A model generated the notes under the pieces. The model saw only the letters and a program-made list of their open reading frames with translations. It ran no database searches and was not told the DNA's origin. Made by a program: the position numbers and the translations under genes. Shown here piece by piece: positions 14,559 through 21,098 of a stretch of DNA of 64,000 bases. Source of the DNA: an uncultured Muribaculaceae bacterium (GTDB lineage Bacteria; Bacteroidota; Bacteroidia; Bacteroidales; Muribaculaceae); contig CAMWJS010000009.1 in assembly GCA_947174635.1 (NCBI GenBank), positions 1-64,000 on the forward strand, given 5' to 3'. Within the stretch, counting starts at the first letter, position 1. Each line of letters starts with the position of its first letter.

Positions 14559-14573
14559 AATACACGTTTTTTA

Positions 14574-15026
14574 TCAACTTGCACCCGCTTTTTTCAGCCA
14601 TAGAATAAGCCACACTGCAATCGTTGCTATTACTATGGATAGTGTGCCCGAGAAGCCGCTTTTACCTTCGGTCAGAGTGCTGCTGTCGGCGGTTGTATGC
14701 AAGCTGCCTGCTGCAATGCTGTCGGTAGCGCAGTGTTCCGTCTGCTCCACCACGGCGTTGTCCCGCCTCTCTCGCGCCAGCCTTTCCCCTCTGACCGTTA
14801 CGGTAGCCCCCGACGTTGCGTCATGTATTACAATCTCTGGCCGTTCTACCACGACATTGTCAATCCGCTCCAGCACGGCGTCAATACCGACAATCCTCTC
14901 CACCCTCATCGCGGCCTCATCCCTGATCTCCACGCTTGCCGACTCCGCCGCCTGATGCTTCGCCCTGCACCCCACAGCACCCAAAAGGCACGCTCCGACA
15001 GCCAATCCAATCAAAATCCATCTCAT
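14574..15026 (-). CDS. Putative lipoprotein with C-terminal membrane helix (spanin-like candidate)
   Basis: The 150-residue product is not recognised by family. It begins with a lipoprotein signal (MRWILIGLAVGACLLGAVGC, lipobox GAVGC), so the mature N-terminus would be Cys20. A charged, probably helical middle contains RVERIVGIDAVLERID and RGERLARERRD. A predicted membrane helix lies at about 127-144, ending in WLKKAGAS. It is the third gene of a minus-strand set after holin and amidase. That place and a lipid anchor plus membrane helix recall phage spanins, which bridge the envelope in the last lysis step. This role is inference. Confidence 0.6.
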   Translation of the reverse strand: MRWILIGLAVGACLLGAVGCRAKHQAAESASVEIRDEAAMRVERIVGIDAVLERIDNVVVERPEIVIHDATSGATVTVRGERLARERRDNAVVEQTEHCATDSIAAGSLHTTADSSTLTEGKSGFSGTLSIVIATIAVWLILWLKKAGAS

Positions 15027-15060
15027 AATTTAAACCTCCCATCAAAAAAAATAATCCAAA

Positions 15061-15107
15061 GTCAGACCCGTCCGACCGGTCTGACTCGTCCGACTACTCC
15101 GACCGAC
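15061..15107. repeat. 9-bp period degenerate tandem array (GTCNGAC type), copy 1
   Basis: Successive 9-mers are gtcagaccc, gtccgaccg, gtctgactc, gtccgacta, ctccgaccg and ac. The array abuts the stop codon of the amidase gene (15108). Related arrays occur at 16053, 26855, 29689, 41392 and 62533. Confidence 0.8.
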
Positions 15108-15518
15108 TTATAACTCCCCGAATTCCTTTCTCGCATCGAAGCACGGACACTCCTTGTTGGCGAAATCACGATGTCCGTAAACCTTCGCTTCGGGATAACG
15201 CTCCTTCAGTTCCGCAATCAGTTCGGTGAGCGCCACGCGCTGCTCATCGCTGCGGGTGTCGAGGGCCACCTTGCCGTCTCTCGACAGTCCGCCCACGTAG
15301 CATACGCCTATCGACCGCGCGTTGTGCCCTTTGCAGTGTGCGCCCGTTTCACACTCGTCGCGTCCGCGTTCAATCTTTCCGTCAATACCTATCACATAAT
15401 GGTAGCCGATGCATCTGAATCCGCGTTCGCGGTGCCAGCGGTCGATATCCTTTGCCGTTACTTCTCTTCCGCGCGGAGTCGCGCTGCAATGCACTATAAT
15501 CTCATCAATCTTTCTCAT
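15108..15518 (-). CDS. N-acetylmuramoyl-L-alanine amidase, T7-lysozyme type
   Basis: This zinc amidase (Amidase_2) cleaves the bond between muramic acid and the peptide stem of peptidoglycan. At 136 residues it is a single catalytic domain. By comparison with T7 lysozyme, the zinc ligands are H10 (IIVHCSAT), H116 (YGHRDF) and C124 (KECPCFD). Tyr39 and Lys122 fit the catalytic positions. There is no signal peptide, so export would need the holin encoded 9 nt upstream (15528-15935). No phage structural genes surround it. Confidence 0.9.
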   Translation of the reverse strand: MRKIDEIIVHCSATPRGREVTAKDIDRWHRERGFRCIGYHYVIGIDGKIERGRDECETGAHCKGHNARSIGVCYVGGLSRDGKVALDTRSDEQRVALTELIAELKERYPEAKVYGHRDFANKECPCFDARKEFGEL

Positions 15519-15527
15519 GGCTGTTGT

Positions 15528-15935
15528 CTATTTTACAAGTTTACGCATCATTTCCCTCAGTTCTCCGATATTCTCGCCAAGCTCAAGCAACTCCTTGACA
15601 TCGTTGCGTATAGCCTCCTTGTCGTGCGTGGTCTCCATTACCGATTTCAGTTCGCAGAACACGCAGTACGCTCCGAACACCATCGTCAGTGCCGGCAGGC
15701 CCACCACGGCCGACGCTATCACATCAATGCACGACAGGCACATCATCGGCAGAAAATAGTTCATCGCCTTGCCGCACGTGCGCTTGTAGCCCCGCGAATT
15801 AATCTTGCGCCCCAGTTTGCGCGACTTTCTTACTCCCGTAATCAGGTCCACCGCCATCGCCACTACCACAAGCACATAAGTAAGCACAATCCACATCCCG
15901 TGCTCAAAAAAGTGTTCCATCAAAAATTCCTTCAT
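15528..15935 (-). CDS. Phage holin family protein
   Basis: The 135-residue membrane protein has three likely helices (about 12-32, 55-75 and 78-92), a basic loop RKSRKLGRKINSRGYKR between the first two, and a charged C-terminal coil. This matches the phage_holin_4 type. Holins open the inner membrane to let endolysin reach the wall. It is the first gene of the holin-amidase-lipoprotein set and lies 9 nt before the amidase, so coupled expression is likely. Confidence 0.8.
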   Translation of the reverse strand: MKEFLMEHFFEHGMWIVLTYVLVVVAMAVDLITGVRKSRKLGRKINSRGYKRTCGKAMNYFLPMMCLSCIDVIASAVVGLPALTMVFGAYCVFCELKSVMETTHDKEAIRNDVKELLELGENIGELREMMRKLVK

Positions 15936-15976
15936 GACTCATTCCGTTTTTTATTGGTTAGTAAATTTGTATACCG

Positions 15977-15984
15977 CAAAATTA
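15977..15984 (-). promoter_or_regulatory. Candidate -7 box for the lysis cassette
   Basis: On the minus strand TAATTTTG matches TAnnTTTG, about 42 nt before the holin start. A TTTG lies only 15 nt upstream of it, shorter than the usual 19-21, so the promoter is tentative. Confidence 0.4.
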
Positions 15985-16052
15985 CTACCGATAAAAAATC
16001 AAAATGCGTCAAAATCATACACACCTTCCTCCATCCACCAATCAGCCTTTGC

Positions 16053-16095
16053 GGCCTTAACGACCTTAACGACTTTAATGACTTTAGTGACCTTA
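16053..16095. repeat. 9-bp period degenerate tandem array, copy 2
   Basis: Units are ggccttaac, gaccttaac, gactttaat, gactttagt and gacctta. The period is exactly nine, but the unit differs from the GTCNGAC arrays. It lies between the holin promoter region and the trpS terminator. Confidence 0.75.
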
Positions 16096-16122
16096 TTCTT
16101 CTTTTCCACCTTATCCTCCAAC

Positions 16123-16159
16123 AAAAAAGGCCTCAGCGACCAAAGTCCTGAAGCCTTTA
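16123..16159 (-). terminator. Intrinsic terminator of trpS
   Basis: On the minus strand aaaggcttcag pairs with ctgaggccttt around about 11 nt and is followed by tttt. It begins about 20 nt after the trpS stop. Confidence 0.8.
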
Positions 16160-16178
16160 ATACTCGTGTTGTGGCGTC

Positions 16179-17270
16179 TTATTTCTTGTATTTCTCCGAC
16201 TGGGCTTTAATCAGCTCCGTGTCAGAGAAGTAATTGATACGCATCGCGCTGCGCACATCGTCAAGTGTCTTGGCCGCGGCCTCGCGAGCCTTGATTGAAC
16301 CCTTGTGGAGTATGTCATACACCATCGGTATGTTGTTCTCAAATTGCGCGCGACGCTCACGCATCGGAGCCAGCGTCTCTTCAAGAATGCTGATAAGCAG
16401 CTTCTTGACAGTGCCGTCGCCCAGGCCTCCGCGGGTATAATGCGCCTTCATCTCGTCGAGATTGGCATATTGCGGCGCATATTTCGCAAAATGCTCCGGA
16501 GTGGAGAACGCATCGAGATAGATGAACGGGCAGTTCCCCTCGAGATGACCCGGGTCATCGATATTGAGGTGCAGCGGGTCGGTATACATGCTCTTCACCT
16601 TCTTGGCCACCTCTTTGGCAGTGTCCGACAGGTAGATGCAGTTGCCGAGCGACTTCGACATCTTCGCTTTGCCGTCAGTGCCGGGCAGTCGCATGCACAC
16701 CGCATTGTCGGGGAGCAGTATTTCCGGCTCCACGAGCGTTTCGCCGTAGATATTGTTGAAGCGGTTGACAATCTCGCGGGTAAGCTCGATCATCGGAGCC
16801 TGGTCCTCGCCCACGGGCACTGTCGTGGCGCGGAACGCCGTGATGTCCGACGCCTGGCTGACCGGATAGCAGAAAAATCCTACCGGTATCGACTGCTCGA
16901 AATTGCGCATCTTGATTTCGGTCTTTACCGTCGGGTTGCGCTGCACGCGCGACACTGTCACAAGGTTCATGTAGTAGAACGCCAGTTCGGCCAGTTCCGG
17001 CACCTGCGACTGTATGAAGATTGTGGTTTTCTCAGGGTCGATGCCTGCCGCGAGGTAGTCGAGGGCAACTTCAATGACATTCTGACGCACTTTTTCGGGG
17101 TTGTCGGCATTGTCGGTAAGAGCCTGAGCATCGGCAATCATGACAAATATCTTGTCAAACTCCCCTGAATTCTGAAGCTCCACACGACGTCGCAGCGAGC
17201 CTACATAATGTCCCAGATGCAGTTTACCGGTGGGACGGTCGCCGGTGAGAATTATTTTTTCCATATTCAT
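16179..17270 (-). CDS. trpS: Tryptophanyl-tRNA synthetase
   Basis: This class I synthetase charges tRNA-Trp with tryptophan. The 363-residue product has the HIGH-equivalent HLGH (residues 18-21, in [12 protein letters not shown]) and the KMSKS loop ([11 protein letters not shown]) near residue 200. Length is slightly above the common ~330 owing to small insertions. Two in-frame ATGs (17270 and 17264) are possible starts, and the second gives the more usual MEKIILTG. It diverges from murI across 78 nt and has its own terminator. Confidence 0.97.
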   Translation of the reverse strand: MNMEKIILTGDRPTGKLHLGHYVGSLRRRVELQNSGEFDKIFVMIADAQALTDNADNPEKVRQNVIEVALDYLAAGIDPEKTTIFIQSQVPELAELAFYYMNLVTVSRVQRNPTVKTEIKMRNFEQSIPVGFFCYPVSQASDITAFRATTVPVGEDQAPMIELTREIVNRFNNIYGETLVEPEILLPDNAVCMRLPGTDGKAKMSKSLGNCIYLSDTAKEVAKKVKSMYTDPLHLNIDDPGHLEGNCPFIYLDAFSTPEHFAKYAPQYANLDEMKAHYTRGGLGDGTVKKLLISILEETLAPMRERRAQFENNIPMVYDILHKGSIKAREAAAKTLDDVRSAMRINYFSDTELIKAQSEKYKK

Positions 17271-17348
17271 TTCGTATTTAATGTTACAAAATTAGTATTT
17301 TTTCTTAACTTTACAGTAAATAATACAACTTAAAGTTGCTCATCTGAA

Positions 17349-18188
17349 ATGGAGAATAAACTATCTTCGGGAGCTATCGGAGTGTTCGACTCCGGCTATG
17401 GCGGTCTGACTGTGCTTGAAGGCATTCGTGCCGCTCTCCCGCAATATGACTATATATACCTTGGCGACAACGCACGCGCTCCTTATGGCGTCCGTTCGTT
17501 CGGCATTGTCTACCGTTTCACCCTCGAAGCGGTGGAGTATCTCTTCGGGCAGGGTTGCCCGCTTGTAATCCTCGGTTGCAATACAGCTTCCGCCAAGGCG
17601 TTGCGCACCATCCAGCAGAACGACCTCCCCGCGATGGACGACCCTTCGAGGCGCGTGCTCGGTGTGATTCGTCCGACGGTCGAAAAACTCGGCGAGATAA
17701 GCCGTTCGGGGCATATCGGTGTGTTCGGCACTCCCGGTACCGTCGCCAGCCGTTCCTACGACATGGAGGTAGCCAAACTCTATCCGGATTATGCGGTCAC
17801 CGGTCACGCATGCCCCATGTGGGTGCCTTTGGTCGAGAACCGCGAGTCGATGAACCCCGGCGCCGACTATTTTGTAAAACAGGAGATTGACCGCCTTTTC
17901 GCCGACGACCCGCTGATCGACACCGTGATACTCGGCTGCACGCACTATCCGCTGCTGCTCGACAAGATACGCCGCTATATGCCCGCGGGCGTCTCGCTCG
18001 TGCTACAGGGTGAAATCACCGGCACTTCGCTCGCCGATTACCTCCGGCGCCATCCCGAAATGGAAAGCCGCCTAACCCGCGGCGCCTCATGCCGTTACCT
18101 CACCACCGAGAGCGCATCGCGTTTCAGCGAAATGGCCTCCGTATTCCTCTCGACGCAGGTCGACGCCGAGCACATCACTCTCGGCTGA
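17349..18188 (+). CDS. murI: Glutamate racemase
   Basis: It makes D-glutamate for peptidoglycan. The 279 residues contain the substrate loop GVFDSGYGGLTVL and the two catalytic cysteines, C77 in GCNTAS and C197 in GCTHYP. The family length is 260-290. A near-match to the -7 consensus (TAACTTTA, 17306-17313) lies about 36 nt upstream. It diverges from trpS. A REPIN-like repeat follows within 30 nt of the stop. Confidence 0.96.
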   Translation: MENKLSSGAIGVFDSGYGGLTVLEGIRAALPQYDYIYLGDNARAPYGVRSFGIVYRFTLEAVEYLFGQGCPLVILGCNTASAKALRTIQQNDLPAMDDPSRRVLGVIRPTVEKLGEISRSGHIGVFGTPGTVASRSYDMEVAKLYPDYAVTGHACPMWVPLVENRESMNPGADYFVKQEIDRLFADDPLIDTVILGCTHYPLLLDKIRRYMPAGVSLVLQGEITGTSLADYLRRHPEMESRLTRGASCRYLTTESASRFSEMASVFLSTQVDAEHITLG

Positions 18189-18216
18189 AAAATAAGGATT
18201 CGCAGAACTTCAAACC

Positions 18217-18297
18217 GTAGGGACGCACGGCTCGTGCGTCCGAGTGTTGTATTTGATAATCAGAATGTTGGCGGACGCACGAGCCGTGCGTCCCTAC
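18217..18297 (-). repeat. REPIN-like element, copy A (inverted orientation)
   Basis: Two hairpins face each other: GTAG-ggacgcacg-gct-cgtgcgtcc on the left and its mirror ending in CTAC on the right, separated by a 32-34-nt core. Read on the minus strand the core (ccgccaacattctgattatcaaa) aligns with copies at 20588 and 58021. Outer flanks cgcagaac and atgcaacaccc resemble those of the other copies. It lies between the converging murI and comF genes. Confidence 0.85.
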
Positions 18298-18337
18298 GTT
18301 TTGAGGGCGTTTTTCTGAGATATGCAACACCCTCTTC

Positions 18338-19060
18338 TCAACAGAGCAGTTTCGACGCCGCAAGGGTCAGCACGCTGATGCGCGTTGTCGGCGACGCCGC
18401 GTGTATGGACTTTGCGGCGGCAAGAAGTGTAGCACCGGTGGTTATCACATCGTCGATAAGTAGCACATGCAACCCCGCAAGTTCTTCAGGATGAGCAGTC
18501 TGTATAGTTCCGGCAACATTTGCCGCGCGCTCCACGGCGTTCTTGCGCGTCTGTGTTGAGTGGGGGAGTGCCTTCAGGTTGTCACCCGTCTTTATTGAAG
18601 TCACTTTGCTGATATTCAGCGCTATCACCTCGCTTTGGTTAAATACGCGGCGCATCTGCTTGCGCCAGTGCAGCGGTATGGGCAGCAGCAGGTCGATGCC
18701 GTCGAAAAAATGCTCCGCTGAAAGTTCGCGGGCAAACATTTCGGCCAGCCACGCCACAATCGACGGCCTGTCATTGTACTTCGCCCTCTGTATCAGTTTG
18801 GTATATGGACTCTCCTTGATATAGTGCATCATCGCCGCGGCGCGTTCTATCGGGAGTCCGGGGGCAGCGAGTCGTTTGTGGAGTTCGCTGAAACTGTCGC
18901 GGTGGCAGTTGGTTCGCGGCATGCCGTACAGGCAGTCGATGCAAAGCATGGTCTCGCCGTTGACAAGCGACGCCCCGCAGCATTCACACACTGCCGGAAA
19001 CACCGCTTCGCCCAAACGGACGAACAGCCTGCGCGACATATCGGCAATCCGTCGTATCAT
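18338..19060 (-). CDS. ComF family protein (phosphoribosyltransferase-like)
   Basis: ComF proteins are needed for DNA uptake in competent bacteria and carry a type I PRTase fold. The 240-residue product has an N-terminal zinc-ribbon-like set of cysteines (C25, C27/C28, C40, C43) and the PRPP-binding loop LLIDDVITTGATL near residue 200. It overlaps the recX stop by four bases (ATGA), so translation is coupled. No other competence gene is in the window, so a role in DNA uptake is inference from the family. Confidence 0.9.
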   Translation of the reverse strand: MIRRIADMSRRLFVRLGEAVFPAVCECCGASLVNGETMLCIDCLYGMPRTNCHRDSFSELHKRLAAPGLPIERAAAMMHYIKESPYTKLIQRAKYNDRPSIVAWLAEMFARELSAEHFFDGIDLLLPIPLHWRKQMRRVFNQSEVIALNISKVTSIKTGDNLKALPHSTQTRKNAVERAANVAGTIQTAHPEELAGLHVLLIDDVITTGATLLAAAKSIHAASPTTRISVLTLAASKLLC

Positions 19061-19536
19061 TCCTGACTTTCAGCTATATGCATTTTGATGGCACGCGACG
19101 CCAGACTGCTCTCGTAGCCGCGCGATATAGCGTAGCGGTACAGCTTGTTGCGGTCTTCAAAACAGCTCAAGTCGAGTGACGATGCCTTTCGCTCCACGAT
19201 GTGCCGCAGATTGTCGAAATAGACATCTTCATCAATCTCCTCCAGCGCCTCATCTACGATGTCGCGCGGTATCCGCTTGGCCGCCAATGCCATCGCTATC
19301 TTGCGGCGTCCGTAGCCCGAAAACCGGTATCGGTCGCGCACGAACGACCTCGCGAACCGCAGGTCGTCGACAAAACGGTTGTCAATCAGTCTGTCGATAA
19401 TCTTTTCGGCGTCGGAGCCGGTGATGCCCCAGCCGCGCAGCTTGGTCATGAGTTCGTAAGTGCAGTGCTCGGCGCGGGCGCAGAGCGTTTCCAGCCTGAC
19501 GATGGCATTCTCCGGTGTAATAGGTCGGCGTTGCAT
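19057..19536 (-). CDS. recX: Regulatory protein RecX
   Basis: RecX binds RecA filaments and dampens recombination and the SOS response. The 159-residue product has the repeated three-helix units typical of the family (for example LRGWGITGSDAEKIIDRLIDNRFVDDLRFARSFVRDR, seen as the motif RFVDDLRFA, and a second unit from residue 80). It lies 6 nt after prmC and overlaps comF. recA is not nearby. Confidence 0.9.
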   Translation of the reverse strand: MQRRPITPENAIVRLETLCARAEHCTYELMTKLRGWGITGSDAEKIIDRLIDNRFVDDLRFARSFVRDRYRFSGYGRRKIAMALAAKRIPRDIVDEALEEIDEDVYFDNLRHIVERKASSLDLSCFEDRNKLYRYAISRGYESSLASRAIKMHIAESQE

Positions 19537-19542
19537 TGTAGT

Positions 19543-20418
19543 TCAGCGTTTTGCGATTATGAAACGGTCGGCTTTCTGCATATCCTTCTCGATGTCGACA
19601 TCCTGAAATCCATGTTCGCGCAGCATCGCGGCCAGTTCTTTGGCAAACAGCGGATTGATTTCAAGAAACAGCGTGCCCTTATCCTCAAGACATTCCGACG
19701 CTATCCGCGCTATGGCGCGATAGAACAGCAGCGGGTCGTCGTCGGGCACGAACAGTGCCGTATGCGGCTCGTGGTCAAGCACATTGCGTTCCATTGCCGC
19801 GGCCTCGTGCTGTGCGATATATGGCGGATTGCTGACTATTATGTCATATTTGCTGTAGAGATACCTGCCGGCGAAATCCACGGCAAGCATATCGCCGCAT
19901 ATAAATGTCGCCTTGACTTTCAGGTCGGTGGCGTTCTGTCGCGCCACCTCTAAAGCTTTCTCCGAGATGTCGACGGCTGTAATCTCCCTTGTGAACGGAA
20001 GTGTCCGCCCGAGAGCCAACGCTATGCACCCCGAACCGGTGCCGAGGTCAAGCACGCGCAGGTCGATGGATTTGCGGTAGCGGTCAGCAATCATATCGAC
20101 AAGCTGGGCTGTCTCCGGCCGCGGAATCAGAGTTGCCCCATCGACCGCGAAGTCAAGGCCGTAGAACTGTGCCCTGCCGAAAATATATTGTATCGGTTCG
20201 CCGGCAAGCAGCTGTTCTACAGTTGCGTCCACACGTGCCGACAGATACCCCGTCACCGTCTCATTTCCATGTATGATTGTGGCGGTGCGGTTCCACCCCT
20301 TGATGCGCCACATCATCTCGTCGACCATCGCCGAGGCCTCCCGCTCTCCGTATGCGGCGGCAAGCCGGTTACGCGCTCCGCGCATCATATCCTTTACTGT
20401 CAATATCTTGTCGTCCAT
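19543..20418 (-). CDS. prmC: Peptide chain release factor N5-glutamine methyltransferase
   Basis: PrmC methylates the GGQ glutamine of release factors RF1 and RF2. The product (291 residues from the chosen start) has a helical N-terminal domain, the SAM-binding motif VLDLGTGSGCIALALG and the catalytic VSNPPYI. The track start (20427) is a TTG. The ATG at 20418 is chosen because a -7 promoter box lies directly upstream, which would make the longer form untranscribed. It is first in the prmC-recX-comF operon. Confidence 0.95.
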   Translation of the reverse strand: MDDKILTVKDMMRGARNRLAAAYGEREASAMVDEMMWRIKGWNRTATIIHGNETVTGYLSARVDATVEQLLAGEPIQYIFGRAQFYGLDFAVDGATLIPRPETAQLVDMIADRYRKSIDLRVLDLGTGSGCIALALGRTLPFTREITAVDISEKALEVARQNATDLKVKATFICGDMLAVDFAGRYLYSKYDIIVSNPPYIAQHEAAAMERNVLDHEPHTALFVPDDDPLLFYRAIARIASECLEDKGTLFLEINPLFAKELAAMLREHGFQDVDIEKDMQKADRFIIAKR

Positions 20419-20424
20419 AATATG

Positions 20425-20432
20425 CAAATGTA
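20425..20432 (-). promoter_or_regulatory. -7 promoter box at the prmC start
   Basis: On the minus strand TACATTTG matches TAnnTTTG. Its downstream edge is 6 nt from the A of the prmC ATG, so the transcript would be leaderless or nearly so. No clear -33 TTTG stands at 19-21 nt. Confidence 0.5.
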
Positions 20433-20552
20433 ATAAAATTCAGTGAATATCCCGCACTGTTGAAACCCAAGATTAGCGTTTGTCGGGCAGATACCTTTGC
20501 AATACTCAGAGAGTGTTTAAATTTATATGATACGGATTTTGAGATGGATTGA

Positions 20553-20690
20553 AGGTGTTGCAGAACTCAAAGAAATACCTCCAAAATGTAGGGACGCACG
20601 GTTCGTGCGTCCGCCAACTCTTTGATTATCAGGCATAACATTCAGACGCACGAGCCGTGCGTCCCTACAATCTGACGTTCTGCAACACCC
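20553..20690 (+). repeat. REPIN-like element, copy B, with outer inverted flanks
   Basis: The core runs from GTAG-ggacgcacg-gtt-cgtgcgtcc (20588) to agacgcacg-agc-cgtgcgtcc-CTAC (20668), with core ccgccaactctttgattatcaggc. One base of the right stem foot is changed (a for g). Outer flanks ggtgttgcagaactc and gttctgcaacacc are complementary. It lies in the prmC-A2M gap. Confidence 0.85.
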
Positions 20691-20743
20691 GGATATATTG
20701 GAGGCTGATTTGGCAAAAGTGCAAAGAACAGAAGATTAGAGCC

Positions 20744-20961
20744 GGATATTGCCTCGCATGTCAGTATCGGAGAGCCGGAGGCTCTTTTATAAGTCGGCAA
20801 TCGGATAGGAGGATATTGCCTCGCATGTCAGCAGCAGAGAGCCGGAGGCTCGTGATTATGATTAACCCCGGTTCGGAGAACGCGGAGCGGGCGCAGACCG
20901 GGGTGTGAAACCCCGGCCACCCAAGTGAGCCCGTGAAGGGCGGTCTGTGGTACCCCCCCCC
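20744..20961 (+). repeat. Repeat family P2, half-copy with internal direct repeat and C9 tract
   Basis: ggatattgcctcgcatgtcag occurs at 20744-20764 and 20811-20831, each followed by agagccggaggctc (20771 and 20837). The second is followed by attaaccccggttcggagaacgcggagcgggcgcagacc, the left-half sequence of the large palindromes at 52407 and 53053. The segment ends in a run of nine C (20953-20961). The small ORFs in the track through this stretch differ in frame from copy to copy and are not supported. Together with copy B it fills the 600-nt gap; no promoter with a good consensus was found for the next gene. Confidence 0.7.
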
Positions 20962-21098
20962 TGCAAACATCCCGCCACTTTCGTAAAAACTGTTAAAATT
21001 TCATGGCGCTCAGCAACTTATTGATATTTTCGACGTCATATCTTGTAAATTATCATTACCTTTCGTTTTTCTGTCAACAGAATAAAACCCCACGCATT

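Noticed and set aside
14574-15935. Complete prophage
   Set aside because: Only lysis-type genes are present. There is no integrase, terminase, capsid or tail gene nearby and no attachment-site duplication was seen.
16305-17168. 287-residue plus-strand ORF over trpS
   Set aside because: The HLGH and KMSKS motifs fix the coding strand as minus.
20657-20908. Small ORFs in the repeats (also 53226-53447, 20761-20970)
   Set aside because: They translate parts of the palindromic repeats, and their frames and ends differ between copies.
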